Under the pieces are notes generated by a model. The model did no database searches and was not told the origin of the DNA. It was given only the letters and a program-made list of their open reading frames with translations. A stretch of 64,000 nt of DNA from positions 617,268 to 681,267 of the forward strand of contig NZ_JABBHF010000001.1 in the NCBI RefSeq assembly GCF_012910715.1, given 5' to 3'. Made by a program: the position numbers and the translations under genes. Positions 9,249-18,326 of the stretch are shown here, in pieces (position 1 is the stretch's first letter; each line of letters opens with the position of its first letter). Origin of the DNA: Flavivirga algicola (GTDB lineage Bacteria; Bacteroidota; Bacteroidia; Flavobacteriales; Flavobacteriaceae).

Positions 9249-12200
9249 ATGAGTTTTTTAAATTCTGTACTTAAAGTATTTGTTGGCGACAAGTCCAAAC
9301 AAGACGTAAAAGCCATCTACCCTATTGTAAATCAAGTAAAAACCTTTGAAGCTGCGTTAGAAGCTTTATCACATGATGAATTACGCAGTAAAACAGATGA
9401 ATTTAAAGGGAAAATTGCCGATGCCACTAAGAGTATCAACGAACAAATAGCAAATCTTTTAGAAGAAGCAGAAAACACCGAAGATATAGACAGGCGTGAG
9501 GATATTTATCAAGATATTGACAAATTAAAAGATGACGCATACAACGCAACCGAAACGGTTTTAAATGATATCTTACCTGAAGCTTTTGCTGTTGTTAAAG
9601 AAACCGCAAAACGTTTTGTAAACAATACAAATATTACTGTTACTGCTAATACTTTCGATAGAGAGCTATCTGGAGCTAAAGACTATGTTGTTTTAGAAGA
9701 TGACAAAGCCATTTGGGCAAATTCATGGGATGCAGCAGGGAAAGCTATCACATGGGACATGATTCATTATGATGTGCAACTTATTGGTGGTATAGCCATG
9801 CACCAGGGGAAAATTGCTGAAATGCAGACAGGTGAAGGAAAAACATTAGTGGCTACACTGCCCGTGTACTTAAATGCACTTGCTGGAAAAGGTGTTCACT
9901 TAGTTACGGTAAACGATTATCTGGCAAAACGTGATAGCGCATGGATGGCTCCTATTTTCGAATTTCACGGCTTAAGTGTTGATTGTATTGATTACCACCA
10001 ACCAAATTCCGATGCTCGTAAAAAAGCCTACAATGCTGATATTACTTATGGTACCAATAACGAATTTGGATTCGATTATTTGCGTGATAATATGGCACAT
10101 TCGCCAGACGATTTAGTACAACGCCCACACAATTATGCGATTGTAGATGAGGTCGATTCGGTTTTAGTAGATGATGCCCGTACGCCATTAATTATTTCTG
10201 GACCAATTCCTCAGGGAGAGCGCCATGAATTTACAGAGTTAAAGCCTAAGGTAGACGATATTGTAAGCGTACAACGTAAATATTTAACAGGTGTTTTAGC
10301 AGAGGCTAAGAAGTTAATCAAAGCTGGTGATACCAAAGAAGGTGGTTTCCAATTACTGCGTGTGTATCGTGGTATTCCCAAAAACAAAGCACTTATTAAG
10401 TTTTTAAGTGAAGAAGGCGTTAAACAGCTGCTTCAAAAAACAGAGAATTTCTACATGCAGGACAACAACCGTGAAATGCCAAAGGTTGATGCCGAACTGT
10501 ACTATGTTATTGAAGAAAAAAACAATCAAATTGAATTAACCGACAAAGGAATAGATTATCTCTCTGGGAAAGATAATCCAGACTTTTTTATCTTACCAGA
10601 AATCGGTCTTGAAGTTGCTAAAATTGAAAAGCAAAACCTTTCCGCAGAAGAAGAAGCGAATTTAAAAGAAGAGCTATTTAAGGACTTCGGGGTGAAGTCG
10701 GAACGTATCCATACACTTAACCAACTTTTAAAAGCCTATGCTTTATTTGAAAAGGACACACAATACGTGGTTATGGATAATAAAGTAATGATTGTTGACG
10801 AGCAAACAGGTCGTATTATGGATGGGCGCCGTTATAGTGACGGATTACATCAGGCGATTGAGGCTAAAGAAAATGTAAAAATTGAAGATGCCACACAAAC
10901 ATTTGCCACGGTAACCCTTCAAAACTATTTCAGAATGTATCGAAAATTATCTGGTATGACTGGTACTGCGGTAACAGAAGCAGGTGAGTTTTGGGAAATC
11001 TATAAATTAGATGTTGTTGAAATTCCTACCAACAAGCCCATTGCCAGAGACGATAGAGAAGATTTGGTTTACAAGACAAAGCGTGAAAAATATAATGCCG
11101 TTATTGACGAAGTAACACAATTATCGCAAGCAGGTCGCCCAGTTCTTATTGGTACAACATCTGTTGAAATTAGTGAGCTATTAGGTAAAATGCTAAGCAT
11201 TCGTAAAATATCACACAATGTATTAAATGCAAAACAGCATAAAAGAGAGGCTGATATTGTTGCAGAAGCAGGAAACGCGGGTCAGGTAACCATTGCAACC
11301 AATATGGCAGGTCGTGGTACCGATATTAAATTAAGCGATGAAGTTAAAGCTGCTGGTGGTTTAGCCATTGTTGGTACAGAACGTCATGATTCACGTCGTG
11401 TAGACCGACAGTTACGTGGTCGTGCAGGGCGTCAAGGAGATCCAGGAAGCTCTCAGTTCTATGTCTCTTTAGAAGATAATTTAATGCGTTTATTTGGCAG
11501 CGAACGTATTGCCAAAATGATGGATAAAATGGGACTCAAAGAAGGTGAAGTTATTCAGCATTCTATGATTTCTAAATCTATTGAACGTGCACAGAAAAAA
11601 GTAGAAGAAAATAACTTTGGGGTTCGTAAGCGTTTATTAGAGTATGATGATGTTATGAATGCACAACGTGAGGTTGTTTACAAACGTCGTCACCATGCCT
11701 TATTTGGAGAACGTCTTCGTGTAGATTTAGCAAACATGATTTATGATACCTCAGAAGGTATTGCAGAAACAAATAAAGGCGCTAACGATTATAAAAACTT
11801 CGAGTTTGAATTAATTCGTTATTTTTCAATGAACTCTCCAATTTCTGAAGAAGAATTTGGTAAACTTTCTGCTCAAGAAATCACGTCTAAAATATACAAA
11901 ACTGCTTTTGATCATTACAGAGAAAAAATGGCTCGTAATGCAGACATTGCTTTTCCTGTTATTAAAAATGTATATGAAACACAACGTGATAAGTTTAAAC
12001 GAATTGTTGTTCCATTTACAGATGGTATAAAAAGCTTAAATGTTGTTACCGACCTCGAAAAAGCGTATGAAACCAATGGTAAACAATTAATTACCGATTT
12101 CGAGAAAAATATCACTTTAGCCATTATTGATGATGCGTGGAAAACACATTTACGTAAAATGGATGAACTGAAACAATCTGTACAATTAGCTGTACATGAA

Positions 12201-12602
12201 CAAAAAGATCCTCTACTTATCTATAAATTTGAATCGTTTGAGTTATTTAAAGGTATGATTGACCAAGTAAATAAAGATGTTATCTCATTCTTATTTAAAG
12301 GTGAATTACCGCAAGAAACACAAAATACCATCCAAGAAGCACGCGTCCGTAAACAGGAAAAATTAAATACTCAAAAGGATGAAATTCCTAATTTGGACGA
12401 ACGCTCTGCCCAAAATAGAGCTGCAGGTAATACCCAACGTAAACAAGAAGTGGTAGAAACCATTGTTCGCGACCGACCAAAAATTGGACGTAACGATAGA
12501 GTTACCATTAAGCATGTTATGAATGGTGAAAACAAAACACTTAAATACAAGCAAGCAGAACCATTAATTGCTAAAGGTGACTGGGTTTTGGTTGAAGAAT
12601 AA
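9249..12602 (+). CDS. secA: Preprotein translocase ATPase SecA
   Basis: Motor of Sec-dependent export. It shows the N-terminal DEAD-like ATPase motif MQTGEGKTLVATLPVYLNAL, the DEVDSVLVDDARTPLIISGP box, the second ATPase lobe with NMAGRGTDIKL and RQLRGRAGRQGDPGSSQFY, and the helical scaffold with LLEYDDVMNAQREVVY. At 1117 residues it has the extended form typical of Bacteroidota, with an insertion of about 120 residues in the preprotein cross-linking region (about 330-450). The C-terminus (AEPLIAKGDWVLVEE) lacks the zinc-binding SEC-C motif, as is usual in this phylum. Confidence 0.98.
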   Translation: MSFLNSVLKVFVGDKSKQDVKAIYPIVNQVKTFEAALEALSHDELRSKTDEFKGKIADATKSINEQIANLLEEAENTEDIDRREDIYQDIDKLKDDAYNATETVLNDILPEAFAVVKETAKRFVNNTNITVTANTFDRELSGAKDYVVLEDDKAIWANSWDAAGKAITWDMIHYDVQLIGGIAMHQGKIAEMQTGEGKTLVATLPVYLNALAGKGVHLVTVNDYLAKRDSAWMAPIFEFHGLSVDCIDYHQPNSDARKKAYNADITYGTNNEFGFDYLRDNMAHSPDDLVQRPHNYAIVDEVDSVLVDDARTPLIISGPIPQGERHEFTELKPKVDDIVSVQRKYLTGVLAEAKKLIKAGDTKEGGFQLLRVYRGIPKNKALIKFLSEEGVKQLLQKTENFYMQDNNREMPKVDAELYYVIEEKNNQIELTDKGIDYLSGKDNPDFFILPEIGLEVAKIEKQNLSAEEEANLKEELFKDFGVKSERIHTLNQLLKAYALFEKDTQYVVMDNKVMIVDEQTGRIMDGRRYSDGLHQAIEAKENVKIEDATQTFATVTLQNYFRMYRKLSGMTGTAVTEAGEFWEIYKLDVVEIPTNKPIARDDREDLVYKTKREKYNAVIDEVTQLSQAGRPVLIGTTSVEISELLGKMLSIRKISHNVLNAKQHKREADIVAEAGNAGQVTIATNMAGRGTDIKLSDEVKAAGGLAIVGTERHDSRRVDRQLRGRAGRQGDPGSSQFYVSLEDNLMRLFGSERIAKMMDKMGLKEGEVIQHSMISKSIERAQKKVEENNFGVRKRLLEYDDVMNAQREVVYKRRHHALFGERLRVDLANMIYDTSEGIAETNKGANDYKNFEFELIRYFSMNSPISEEEFGKLSAQEITSKIYKTAFDHYREKMARNADIAFPVIKNVYETQRDKFKRIVVPFTDGIKSLNVVTDLEKAYETNGKQLITDFEKNITLAIIDDAWKTHLRKMDELKQSVQLAVHEQKDPLLIYKFESFELFKGMIDQVNKDVISFLFKGELPQETQNTIQEARVRKQEKLNTQKDEIPNLDERSAQNRAAGNTQRKQEVVETIVRDRPKIGRNDRVTIKHVMNGENKTLKYKQAEPLIAKGDWVLVEE

Positions 12603-12910
12603 ACATTTTACTTAATTTTTTAAAATTGGTATAAAAGACCATATATTAAAATATATGGTCTTTTTTTATACCCTAGCTTTATAAATATATCAATAGAAAA
12701 AAGATTTATTATCTTAGTACCACCATAAAAGAGCATATTAAACACTCATAATCAACGATTTGAACAAAGTAAATCAATCATGATAATAGCGCATTTTGAA
12801 GACATGAATAGTAACAGTACTAATCATTATATTTCAGAAATAATAGTTAAAACTTTACTAGTTTGATGAACAATTGATATTCTTTTATTAACAAAGTAAT
12901 ACATAAAACC
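12603..12910. other. Intergenic region after secA
   Basis: Contains the secA terminator (12633-12667) and then AT-rich sequence up to the phosphotriesterase-like gene. A 28-codon frame at 12780-12866 is the only open frame and has no supporting features. No convincing promoter was seen. Confidence 0.6.
12633..12667 (+). terminator. secA terminator
   Basis: Fourteen-pair perfect stem (AAAAGACCATATAT with its complement), TAAA loop, and a T-run to 12667, about 30 bases after the secA stop. Confidence 0.92.
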
Positions 12911-13942
12911 ATGAATAAGGTTTTCAAAATAAACCATGTTGTTTTATTATTAATAATAGGTTGCGGGTGCAAGTCATTAAGCAAAAGTTCACTAGTGCAA
13001 GACGTAAAAGGGGCACATAAATTAACCTCAGAAAAAATATGGTTAACACATGAACATATATTAGTTGATTTTATAGGAGCAGATAGCATACAACCTAACA
13101 CATGGGACCATGATTCGATAATCAAAGAAATACTACCTTATTTTGAAGAAATCAAAGCATTTAATGTGGATTATTTCGTAGACGCGACACCTAATTATCT
13201 GGGAAGAGATGCATTACTTCTTGAAAAAATTGCTAAAAAAACAGGTGTTAAGATTATTACTAATACAGGACTTTATGGGGCTCGTAATAACAAATTTATT
13301 CCTCATTATGCAAGAGAAATACCCGTAAAGGATCTCGCTGAAAGATGGATAAATGAATACAAATATGGTATAGATAAAACGTCTATTAAACCTGGGTTTA
13401 TTAAGATTGGTATTGATAATTCCGATCCTTTAGATAAAATGCATCAAAAATTGGTAAAAGCTGCTGCTCTTACGCACTTGAAAACAGGTTTAACCATAGC
13501 ATCACACACTGGAGAAGCAAAAGGGTTATGGCCACAATTAAGCATTCTTAAAGAAATGGGAGTGTCACCAGAATCTTTTATTTGGGTTCACGCCCAGTTT
13601 GAAAATAACAATGATAATTATCTTAAAGCGGCAAAAATGGGATGCTGGATAAGTCTCGATGGTTTAGGTTGGGAATTGGATAAACATATTGAAAAAATTC
13701 TATTTGCAAAAAGAAACGGGATTTTAGATAAAATTTTGATTTCTCATGACTCTGGTTGGTATGACCCGCAAAAGGAAAACCAATCAATCAAACCATTTAC
13801 AAATATTTTCAAAAAACTCTATCCTGAACTAAAATCACATGGCTTTACAGATGATGAATTTAAATTATTAATGAGCATCAACCCTTCAAAAGCATTTTCT
13901 ATAGAGATCAGAAACTACCATTCAACCAAAAAAGACAACTAA
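12911..13942 (+). CDS. Phosphotriesterase-family lipoprotein hydrolase
   Basis: Metal-dependent amidohydrolase of the phosphotriesterase/lactonase group. A lipoprotein signal ends in LLIIGC, so the enzyme is exported and lipid-anchored. The binuclear metal ligands are visible in order: THEHI (HxH), the Lys expected to be carboxylated in GFIKIGID, His in IASHTGEA, His in WVHAQFE, and Asp in ISHDSGW. Substrates in this family include lactones and phosphate esters; the sequence does not tell which. It is flanked by terminators on both sides and is probably monocistronic. Confidence 0.85.
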   Translation: MNKVFKINHVVLLLIIGCGCKSLSKSSLVQDVKGAHKLTSEKIWLTHEHILVDFIGADSIQPNTWDHDSIIKEILPYFEEIKAFNVDYFVDATPNYLGRDALLLEKIAKKTGVKIITNTGLYGARNNKFIPHYAREIPVKDLAERWINEYKYGIDKTSIKPGFIKIGIDNSDPLDKMHQKLVKAAALTHLKTGLTIASHTGEAKGLWPQLSILKEMGVSPESFIWVHAQFENNNDNYLKAAKMGCWISLDGLGWELDKHIEKILFAKRNGILDKILISHDSGWYDPQKENQSIKPFTNIFKKLYPELKSHGFTDDEFKLLMSINPSKAFSIEIRNYHSTKKDN

Positions 13943-14107
13943 CGTAAAGAGTCATAACATATTTTTATTAAAATAATGACAAAGAAGGGGAAATTTTAAA
14001 GTCTGTAATCTATTAAAACGCATAGGCCTGATAGAAAAGCACCTTGCAATATGATTATAGAAGTCATTAATTCATCGCTTTCTATATAGAAGTTTGTACC
14101 AATAAAA

Positions 14108-14147
14108 AAGAAGAAAACATTTCAATAACAATGAATGTTTTCTTCTT
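14108..14147. terminator. Bidirectional terminator between convergent genes
   Basis: Fourteen-pair perfect stem (AAGAAGAAAACATT) with a 12-base loop, between the 3' ends of the phosphotriesterase-like gene and the small unknown gene on the minus strand. A-rich and T-rich flanks would allow termination on both strands. Confidence 0.75.
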
Positions 14148-14196
14148 ATTAAACTTCAAATTTCAATAACTTCACATAATTTTGTGAACAAAATGA

Positions 14197-14562
14197 TTAC
14201 TTAAACACACTCATTGAGCACGAAGTATTCGCATTACCTCCTTGGTAAGGAACCATTAACCAACAGTTAAGACTTTTAAACGAACACGATTTAGTAAAAA
14301 TATTTGTTCCTGGTGTCAGAGTGAAGGACTCGGTTGGTCCACCATCAATCTGGTATAATAACGTATATTCTGTGGTATCTCCACTATCATATCTCATGTA
14401 CACTTCGAGATTTGAATTTGTAGCTCCAATATTAGTATATAAATACCCCGCAGTTAAAGAACCTTGCACATTATTATAACAAAAAAAATCAGTATGAGCT
14501 ATTGTTACTAGCCCAGACGATACACCTTTACTTTCAAATTTGTTGATTATTTGTTCATTCAT
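14197..14562 (-). CDS. Uncharacterised 121-residue protein
   Basis: I do not recognise this protein. It has no signal peptide or membrane segment and is rich in Ser, Thr, Gly, Asn and aromatics in alternating patterns, as in a small beta-sandwich. It contains several cysteines (C28 and two near 92-99 plus one near 115). The ATG is followed by a short helix-like start (MNEQIINKFESKG). It stands alone between the terminator at 14108-14147 and the GH88 gene, which ends 76 bases upstream on the same strand. Its frame is clean and codon use resembles its neighbours. Confidence 0.6.
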   Translation of the reverse strand: MNEQIINKFESKGVSSGLVTIAHTDFFCYNNVQGSLTAGYLYTNIGATNSNLEVYMRYDSGDTTEYTLLYQIDGGPTESFTLTPGTNIFTKSCSFKSLNCWLMVPYQGGNANTSCSMSVFK

Positions 14563-14637
14563 GTTTTATATTTTTGTAGTTTTACACTTACCAATATAGT
14601 CAAAAAAACCTACAAAACAAATAATGTTTTTAGTTTT

Positions 14638-15801
14638 TTACTTTATCAACCTCATCAAAGCTTCTACATAATAATAATCTGCATAGTTTAAAGGCACATC
14701 TACTTCTGCTTTGTGCGGAATACTACCTACACTATGCATCAAAGCAAAACCATTATTTTCTCCAAGTTTAGCGTTATAGACTTCTGAACCTAGGGAAACA
14801 ATTGACTTATTGATAAAAGACAAATAAGATTCTGTTGTATATCCATCTAATTCAATTAAAGCAGACGTAGCAATAGCAGCTGCAGAAACATCTCTTTTTT
14901 CGTTAGGAATGTTTGGTGCATTATAGTCCCAATAAGGAATTCCATCTTCTGGCATAGCGTCAATAATATATTTTGCTATATTTTGAGCTTGTTCCAGGTA
15001 CCTTTTATCCTTTGTATACCTGTAACAAACTGTATAACCGTATAGTCCCCATGCTTGTCCACGCGCCCAAGAACTTTTATCAGAAAAGCCTTGTGCTGTA
15101 TTTCTGTTGCGTACGGCACCTGTTTCTAGATCATAATCAATGACATGGTAAGAACTATAATCATCTCTAAAATGGTTTTTCATCGTCGTATTGGCATGAA
15201 TAATGGCTATTTCTTTGTACTTAGGATCCCCTGTTAATTTTGTTAATTCAAATAACAACTCTAAATTCATCATATTGTCTATAATGACAGGAAATTTCCA
15301 ACGATGATTTGGTCCTACATCCCAGCTTTGAATACAGCCTACCTTTTCATTAAAACGTGTAATTAAAGAGTTTCCAGAGACAATTAAAACCTGTTTAAAA
15401 TCTTCATTTTTTGTCAAACGATAACCATTTCCAAAAGAACAATTAAAAATAAACCCTAAGTCATGATTGTTTGTAATTGTTTTGTGACTTTCAATTAGTT
15501 TTTGAAATTGTTCAGCCCCGTTTTTCCACTTTTCATCTTTAGTAGCTTCATACAAATACCAGCATGTCCCTGGAAAAAAACCCTCAGTCCAATCAAATTT
15601 TAAAGGCGCCCAATAAATACTATTGTCTTTATTGGTAGTTCGAGGAATTCTGTTTTTTTCCACTGCTTTTTCCAACAATAAAGAAAGTTGTTTTTCTACA
15701 GCTGTTAGTTGTTTATCTACTTCTGGTTTTTCTTTCTTATCGGTTTTGTTATTACAAGAAATAAATAATAATAGGATTAACAACATTTTTACAGTTTTCA
15801 T
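14638..15801 (-). CDS. GH88 unsaturated glucuronyl hydrolase lipoprotein
   Basis: Removes the unsaturated uronic acid that polysaccharide lyases leave at the non-reducing end of oligosaccharides. A lipoprotein signal ends LLLFISC (Cys16). The alpha6/alpha6 barrel motifs are clear: HDLGFIFNCSFGNGYRLT and DNMMNLELLFELTK carry the two family aspartates, followed by SSWARGQAWGLYGYT and DVSAAAIATSALIEL. The 387-residue length is normal. It lies 50 bases downstream of the GH29 gene on the same strand, so the two likely act on one fucose- and uronate-containing glycan such as a sulfated algal polysaccharide. No SusC/SusD pair is adjacent. Confidence 0.92.
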   Translation of the reverse strand: MKTVKMLLILLLFISCNNKTDKKEKPEVDKQLTAVEKQLSLLLEKAVEKNRIPRTTNKDNSIYWAPLKFDWTEGFFPGTCWYLYEATKDEKWKNGAEQFQKLIESHKTITNNHDLGFIFNCSFGNGYRLTKNEDFKQVLIVSGNSLITRFNEKVGCIQSWDVGPNHRWKFPVIIDNMMNLELLFELTKLTGDPKYKEIAIIHANTTMKNHFRDDYSSYHVIDYDLETGAVRNRNTAQGFSDKSSWARGQAWGLYGYTVCYRYTKDKRYLEQAQNIAKYIIDAMPEDGIPYWDYNAPNIPNEKRDVSAAAIATSALIELDGYTTESYLSFINKSIVSLGSEVYNAKLGENNGFALMHSVGSIPHKAEVDVPLNYADYYYVEALMRLIK

Positions 15802-15851
15802 ATGATCATTGGCCCGTTAGATTAAATAAGTTAAGATGTAAATATATTATT

Positions 15852-17402
15852 TTATTCCAGCTCAAATTTAAATATTGTTGCCATATCATTCATGTCTACA
15901 TCTGGAATTGTTAAAAATAACTCATTTTCTGTTTGTTCAAATTGTACTTTAGTTTCTGTACCTAAAACAGTAATATTTTTAATCGGACTCGGCGTTGGAT
16001 AGCGATGTAAACCAAAACTTTTCATATCTAATTTTCTACCTTTTTCGGGATGACCCAAGAAAAACATGTAGAGTGTTTTTTTGTCTTTCGACATGGTAAA
16101 ACGCACATCATTTGCAGAATATTTAGTCGTTGCAGATTGCCCCCCAAAATGACCTGCCTTAGCCACAGAAGTTCCAAATCCGTATTTTATAAACGGTCGC
16201 GTATTATAAACAGCTTCTCCGTACTTAGACAACCAACCTCCAATTTCCAAAAGAATGTCTCGTTGCTCAGTTGGAATAACCCCTTCTTTTGTAGGGGAAA
16301 CATTTAGTAAAACGGTGCCGTTCTTACTCCAAACATCTATCATATTTCGCAATACCAATGTGGCATCTTTATATTTTAAATTATCTGTATAAGACCAAGA
16401 ACCTCTACTAATGGTGACATCTGTCATCCATGGCGACTCAGATAAATCTTTTTTACCGCCTTGTTCAATATCCAGCATACTCATATTGTGTGGCATATCG
16501 TGTTGTTTCATAACAATGGCTACCTCCTGATTTTTCTTCTTCGCCTCATTTAAATAATAAGCTGCAAATTCTTGTCTGTATTGTTCAGGAATTGCATTTA
16601 ACCAAGAGTCAAACCAAACAATATCTGGAGAATACTGGTCTATAACTTCTTTTAGCTGGGCATACCAATATTTATGAAATTGGTCTGCTGGCATATTTCC
16701 ATATAACTTTGAAATTATAGAATCTTTAGAGGATGTTGCCGAATTAGGATCATACGCAAAATGGCTATCATAAGCTCCCCACTTTTCTGGATTATTGGCA
16801 TTTCTTTGTAGATTACGAGCATGGTGAAAAGTTGTAATGAATTTCATCCCATTTGCTTTAATCTCTTTTTCTAACAATCCAGTAATATCCTTTTTAGGCC
16901 CTTTAGCTTTTGCATTCCAAGGATTTACTTTACTATCCCATAAGGCAAAACCGTCATGGTGCTGTGCTACTGGACCAGAAAACTTAGCTCCAGCATCCTT
17001 AAATAATTTAGCCCAATCTTTTGCATCAAATTTTTCTGCTTTAAACATCGGGACAAAATCATGGTAATTAAAATCTTTTCCGTACTTTTCTTTATGCCAT
17101 TTAGCAACATTAGACCCGTGTGGGTGCCCATCTCTATACATATAAAAAGGATACCATTCACTGTGATATGCTGGCACAGTATACACCCCCCAGTGGAAAT
17201 AAATTCCCAATTTGGCATCCTGTAACCATTCTGGAGTGGCTTGATGTTTGGCCAAGGATTCCCATGTAGGTTCGTATTTTTCTGTTTTAGCTATTTTTTC
17301 TGAATTTTCAGAAGTTAACGTATCTTTTTTCTGAGAACAAGCAACTAACAATAGGAATAAAAAACAGATGGTTATAAAACGAATCGATTTGATAATGAAC
17401 AT
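15852..17402 (-). CDS. GH29 alpha-L-fucosidase lipoprotein
   Basis: Exo-acting alpha-L-fucosidase. The signal peptide ends in LLLVAC (Cys22), predicting lipid anchoring. Family motifs include LGIYFHWGVYTVPAYHSEWY, AQHHDGFALWDSKVNPWNA, and DIVWFDSWLN, where Asp265 is the expected nucleophile. A C-terminal beta-sandwich of about 110 residues follows LNVSPTKEGVIP. It is the first gene of a likely two-gene operon with GH88. Candidate substrates are fucoidan or fucosylated mucin-like glycans; the sequence cannot choose between them. Confidence 0.95.
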   Translation of the reverse strand: MFIIKSIRFITICFLFLLLVACSQKKDTLTSENSEKIAKTEKYEPTWESLAKHQATPEWLQDAKLGIYFHWGVYTVPAYHSEWYPFYMYRDGHPHGSNVAKWHKEKYGKDFNYHDFVPMFKAEKFDAKDWAKLFKDAGAKFSGPVAQHHDGFALWDSKVNPWNAKAKGPKKDITGLLEKEIKANGMKFITTFHHARNLQRNANNPEKWGAYDSHFAYDPNSATSSKDSIISKLYGNMPADQFHKYWYAQLKEVIDQYSPDIVWFDSWLNAIPEQYRQEFAAYYLNEAKKKNQEVAIVMKQHDMPHNMSMLDIEQGGKKDLSESPWMTDVTISRGSWSYTDNLKYKDATLVLRNMIDVWSKNGTVLLNVSPTKEGVIPTEQRDILLEIGGWLSKYGEAVYNTRPFIKYGFGTSVAKAGHFGGQSATTKYSANDVRFTMSKDKKTLYMFFLGHPEKGRKLDMKSFGLHRYPTPSPIKNITVLGTETKVQFEQTENELFLTIPDVDMNDMATIFKFELE

Positions 17403-17539
17403 TATTTAATAATATTTTAAGATTTTTAAATTTGAATAATTCTGCTTACGCACAAGCAGAGCAATTTATAAATATAATACCCAATAATGCTCTATTCTTA
17501 GTTCATTTTAAGGTGCTAAATAGGTCTTTTTATCTAAGA

Positions 17540-18235
17540 CTAAGTGTACTTCAATAGAACATTGGGATCTGGACAATTTTTCATATAAAACTTTAGATCT
17601 TTCTTATTACAAACACCTGGGTAGTCCCCAATGCAATGCTGAATATCTTTAATAATCTGAAAGTGTAAATGCGGTGGGTAATCTCCATTTACTGAAGCGT
17701 CGCCTAAAGTTGCGATTTGCTCCCCTTTAATAAACGCCTGTCCAATTTTTAAACCCTTGATTGATGCTAGGCTCAAATGACCATAAAGGGTATAAAATGT
17801 GACCTCGCCTATAACATGTTTCAAAATAATGGTCGGACCATAATCGCCAAAGTTCGTATTATTTTTAAAACTATGTACAGTAGCATCAAGAGGTGTGTAA
17901 ATTAAAGTATTAGCAGGACACCATAAATCGACTCCTAAATGTATATTACGCCCATCTTCAGCTTGTTTATTAAAATGCGAACTGCGTTTGTATATATTTC
18001 GGACTTCCAAATATCCTCCATAAGCCACAAAAGCATGATACTTCTTAATATGATTATTAATAAAGGTATCTAGTTTTGACGATGATGATACATCGATACT
18101 ATTTAATTCTTCATTAGATTCAGACAAATCTAAAGGTATGTATTTGGAGTTTGGTATAGATGCATCCAACACCTGTAGCGGCTTGGAACTTATGTTATTT
18201 AAGAATTTTGAAAAATCACTTGAATCCATACACAT
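17540..18235 (-). CDS. M23-family metallopeptidase domain protein
   Basis: Lysostaphin-fold M23 domain at about 95-225. The Zn ligands are His and Asp in HLGVDLW, then HLHFQI near the end, with YTLYGHLSLAS between. Such domains cut peptide cross-links in peptidoglycan. No signal peptide is visible at the N-terminus (MCMDSSDFSKFLNN), which is unusual for a cell-wall enzyme. An in-frame TTG at 18247 overlaps a TATTTTTG promoter element, so I take the ATG at 18235 (18229 is an alternative). It is probably a single gene; no partner is evident. Confidence 0.82.
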   Translation of the reverse strand: MCMDSSDFSKFLNNISSKPLQVLDASIPNSKYIPLDLSESNEELNSIDVSSSSKLDTFINNHIKKYHAFVAYGGYLEVRNIYKRSSHFNKQAEDGRNIHLGVDLWCPANTLIYTPLDATVHSFKNNTNFGDYGPTIILKHVIGEVTFYTLYGHLSLASIKGLKIGQAFIKGEQIATLGDASVNGDYPPHLHFQIIKDIQHCIGDYPGVCNKKDLKFYMKNCPDPNVLLKYT

Positions 18236-18244
18236 ATGTTTCTT

Positions 18245-18252
18245 CAAAAATA
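18245..18252 (-). promoter_or_regulatory. -7 promoter element of M23-like gene
   Basis: The minus strand reads TATTTTTG (TAnnTTTG). A TTG candidate -33 lies at 18270-18272 with a 17-base spacer. The ATG at 18235 is only about 10 bases past the element, implying a very short or absent leader. Confidence 0.55.
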
Positions 18253-18326
18253 GAAAAATAATGAATTAACAACCTCATCAACAGCTCAGGTCAACCATAC
18301 CATTATAAATATCTCTATTTTAAATA

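Noticed and set aside
12780..12866. A 28-codon open frame upstream of the phosphotriesterase-like gene.
   Set aside because: It is short, has no promoter, ribosome site or recognisable content, and lies in AT-rich intergenic sequence.
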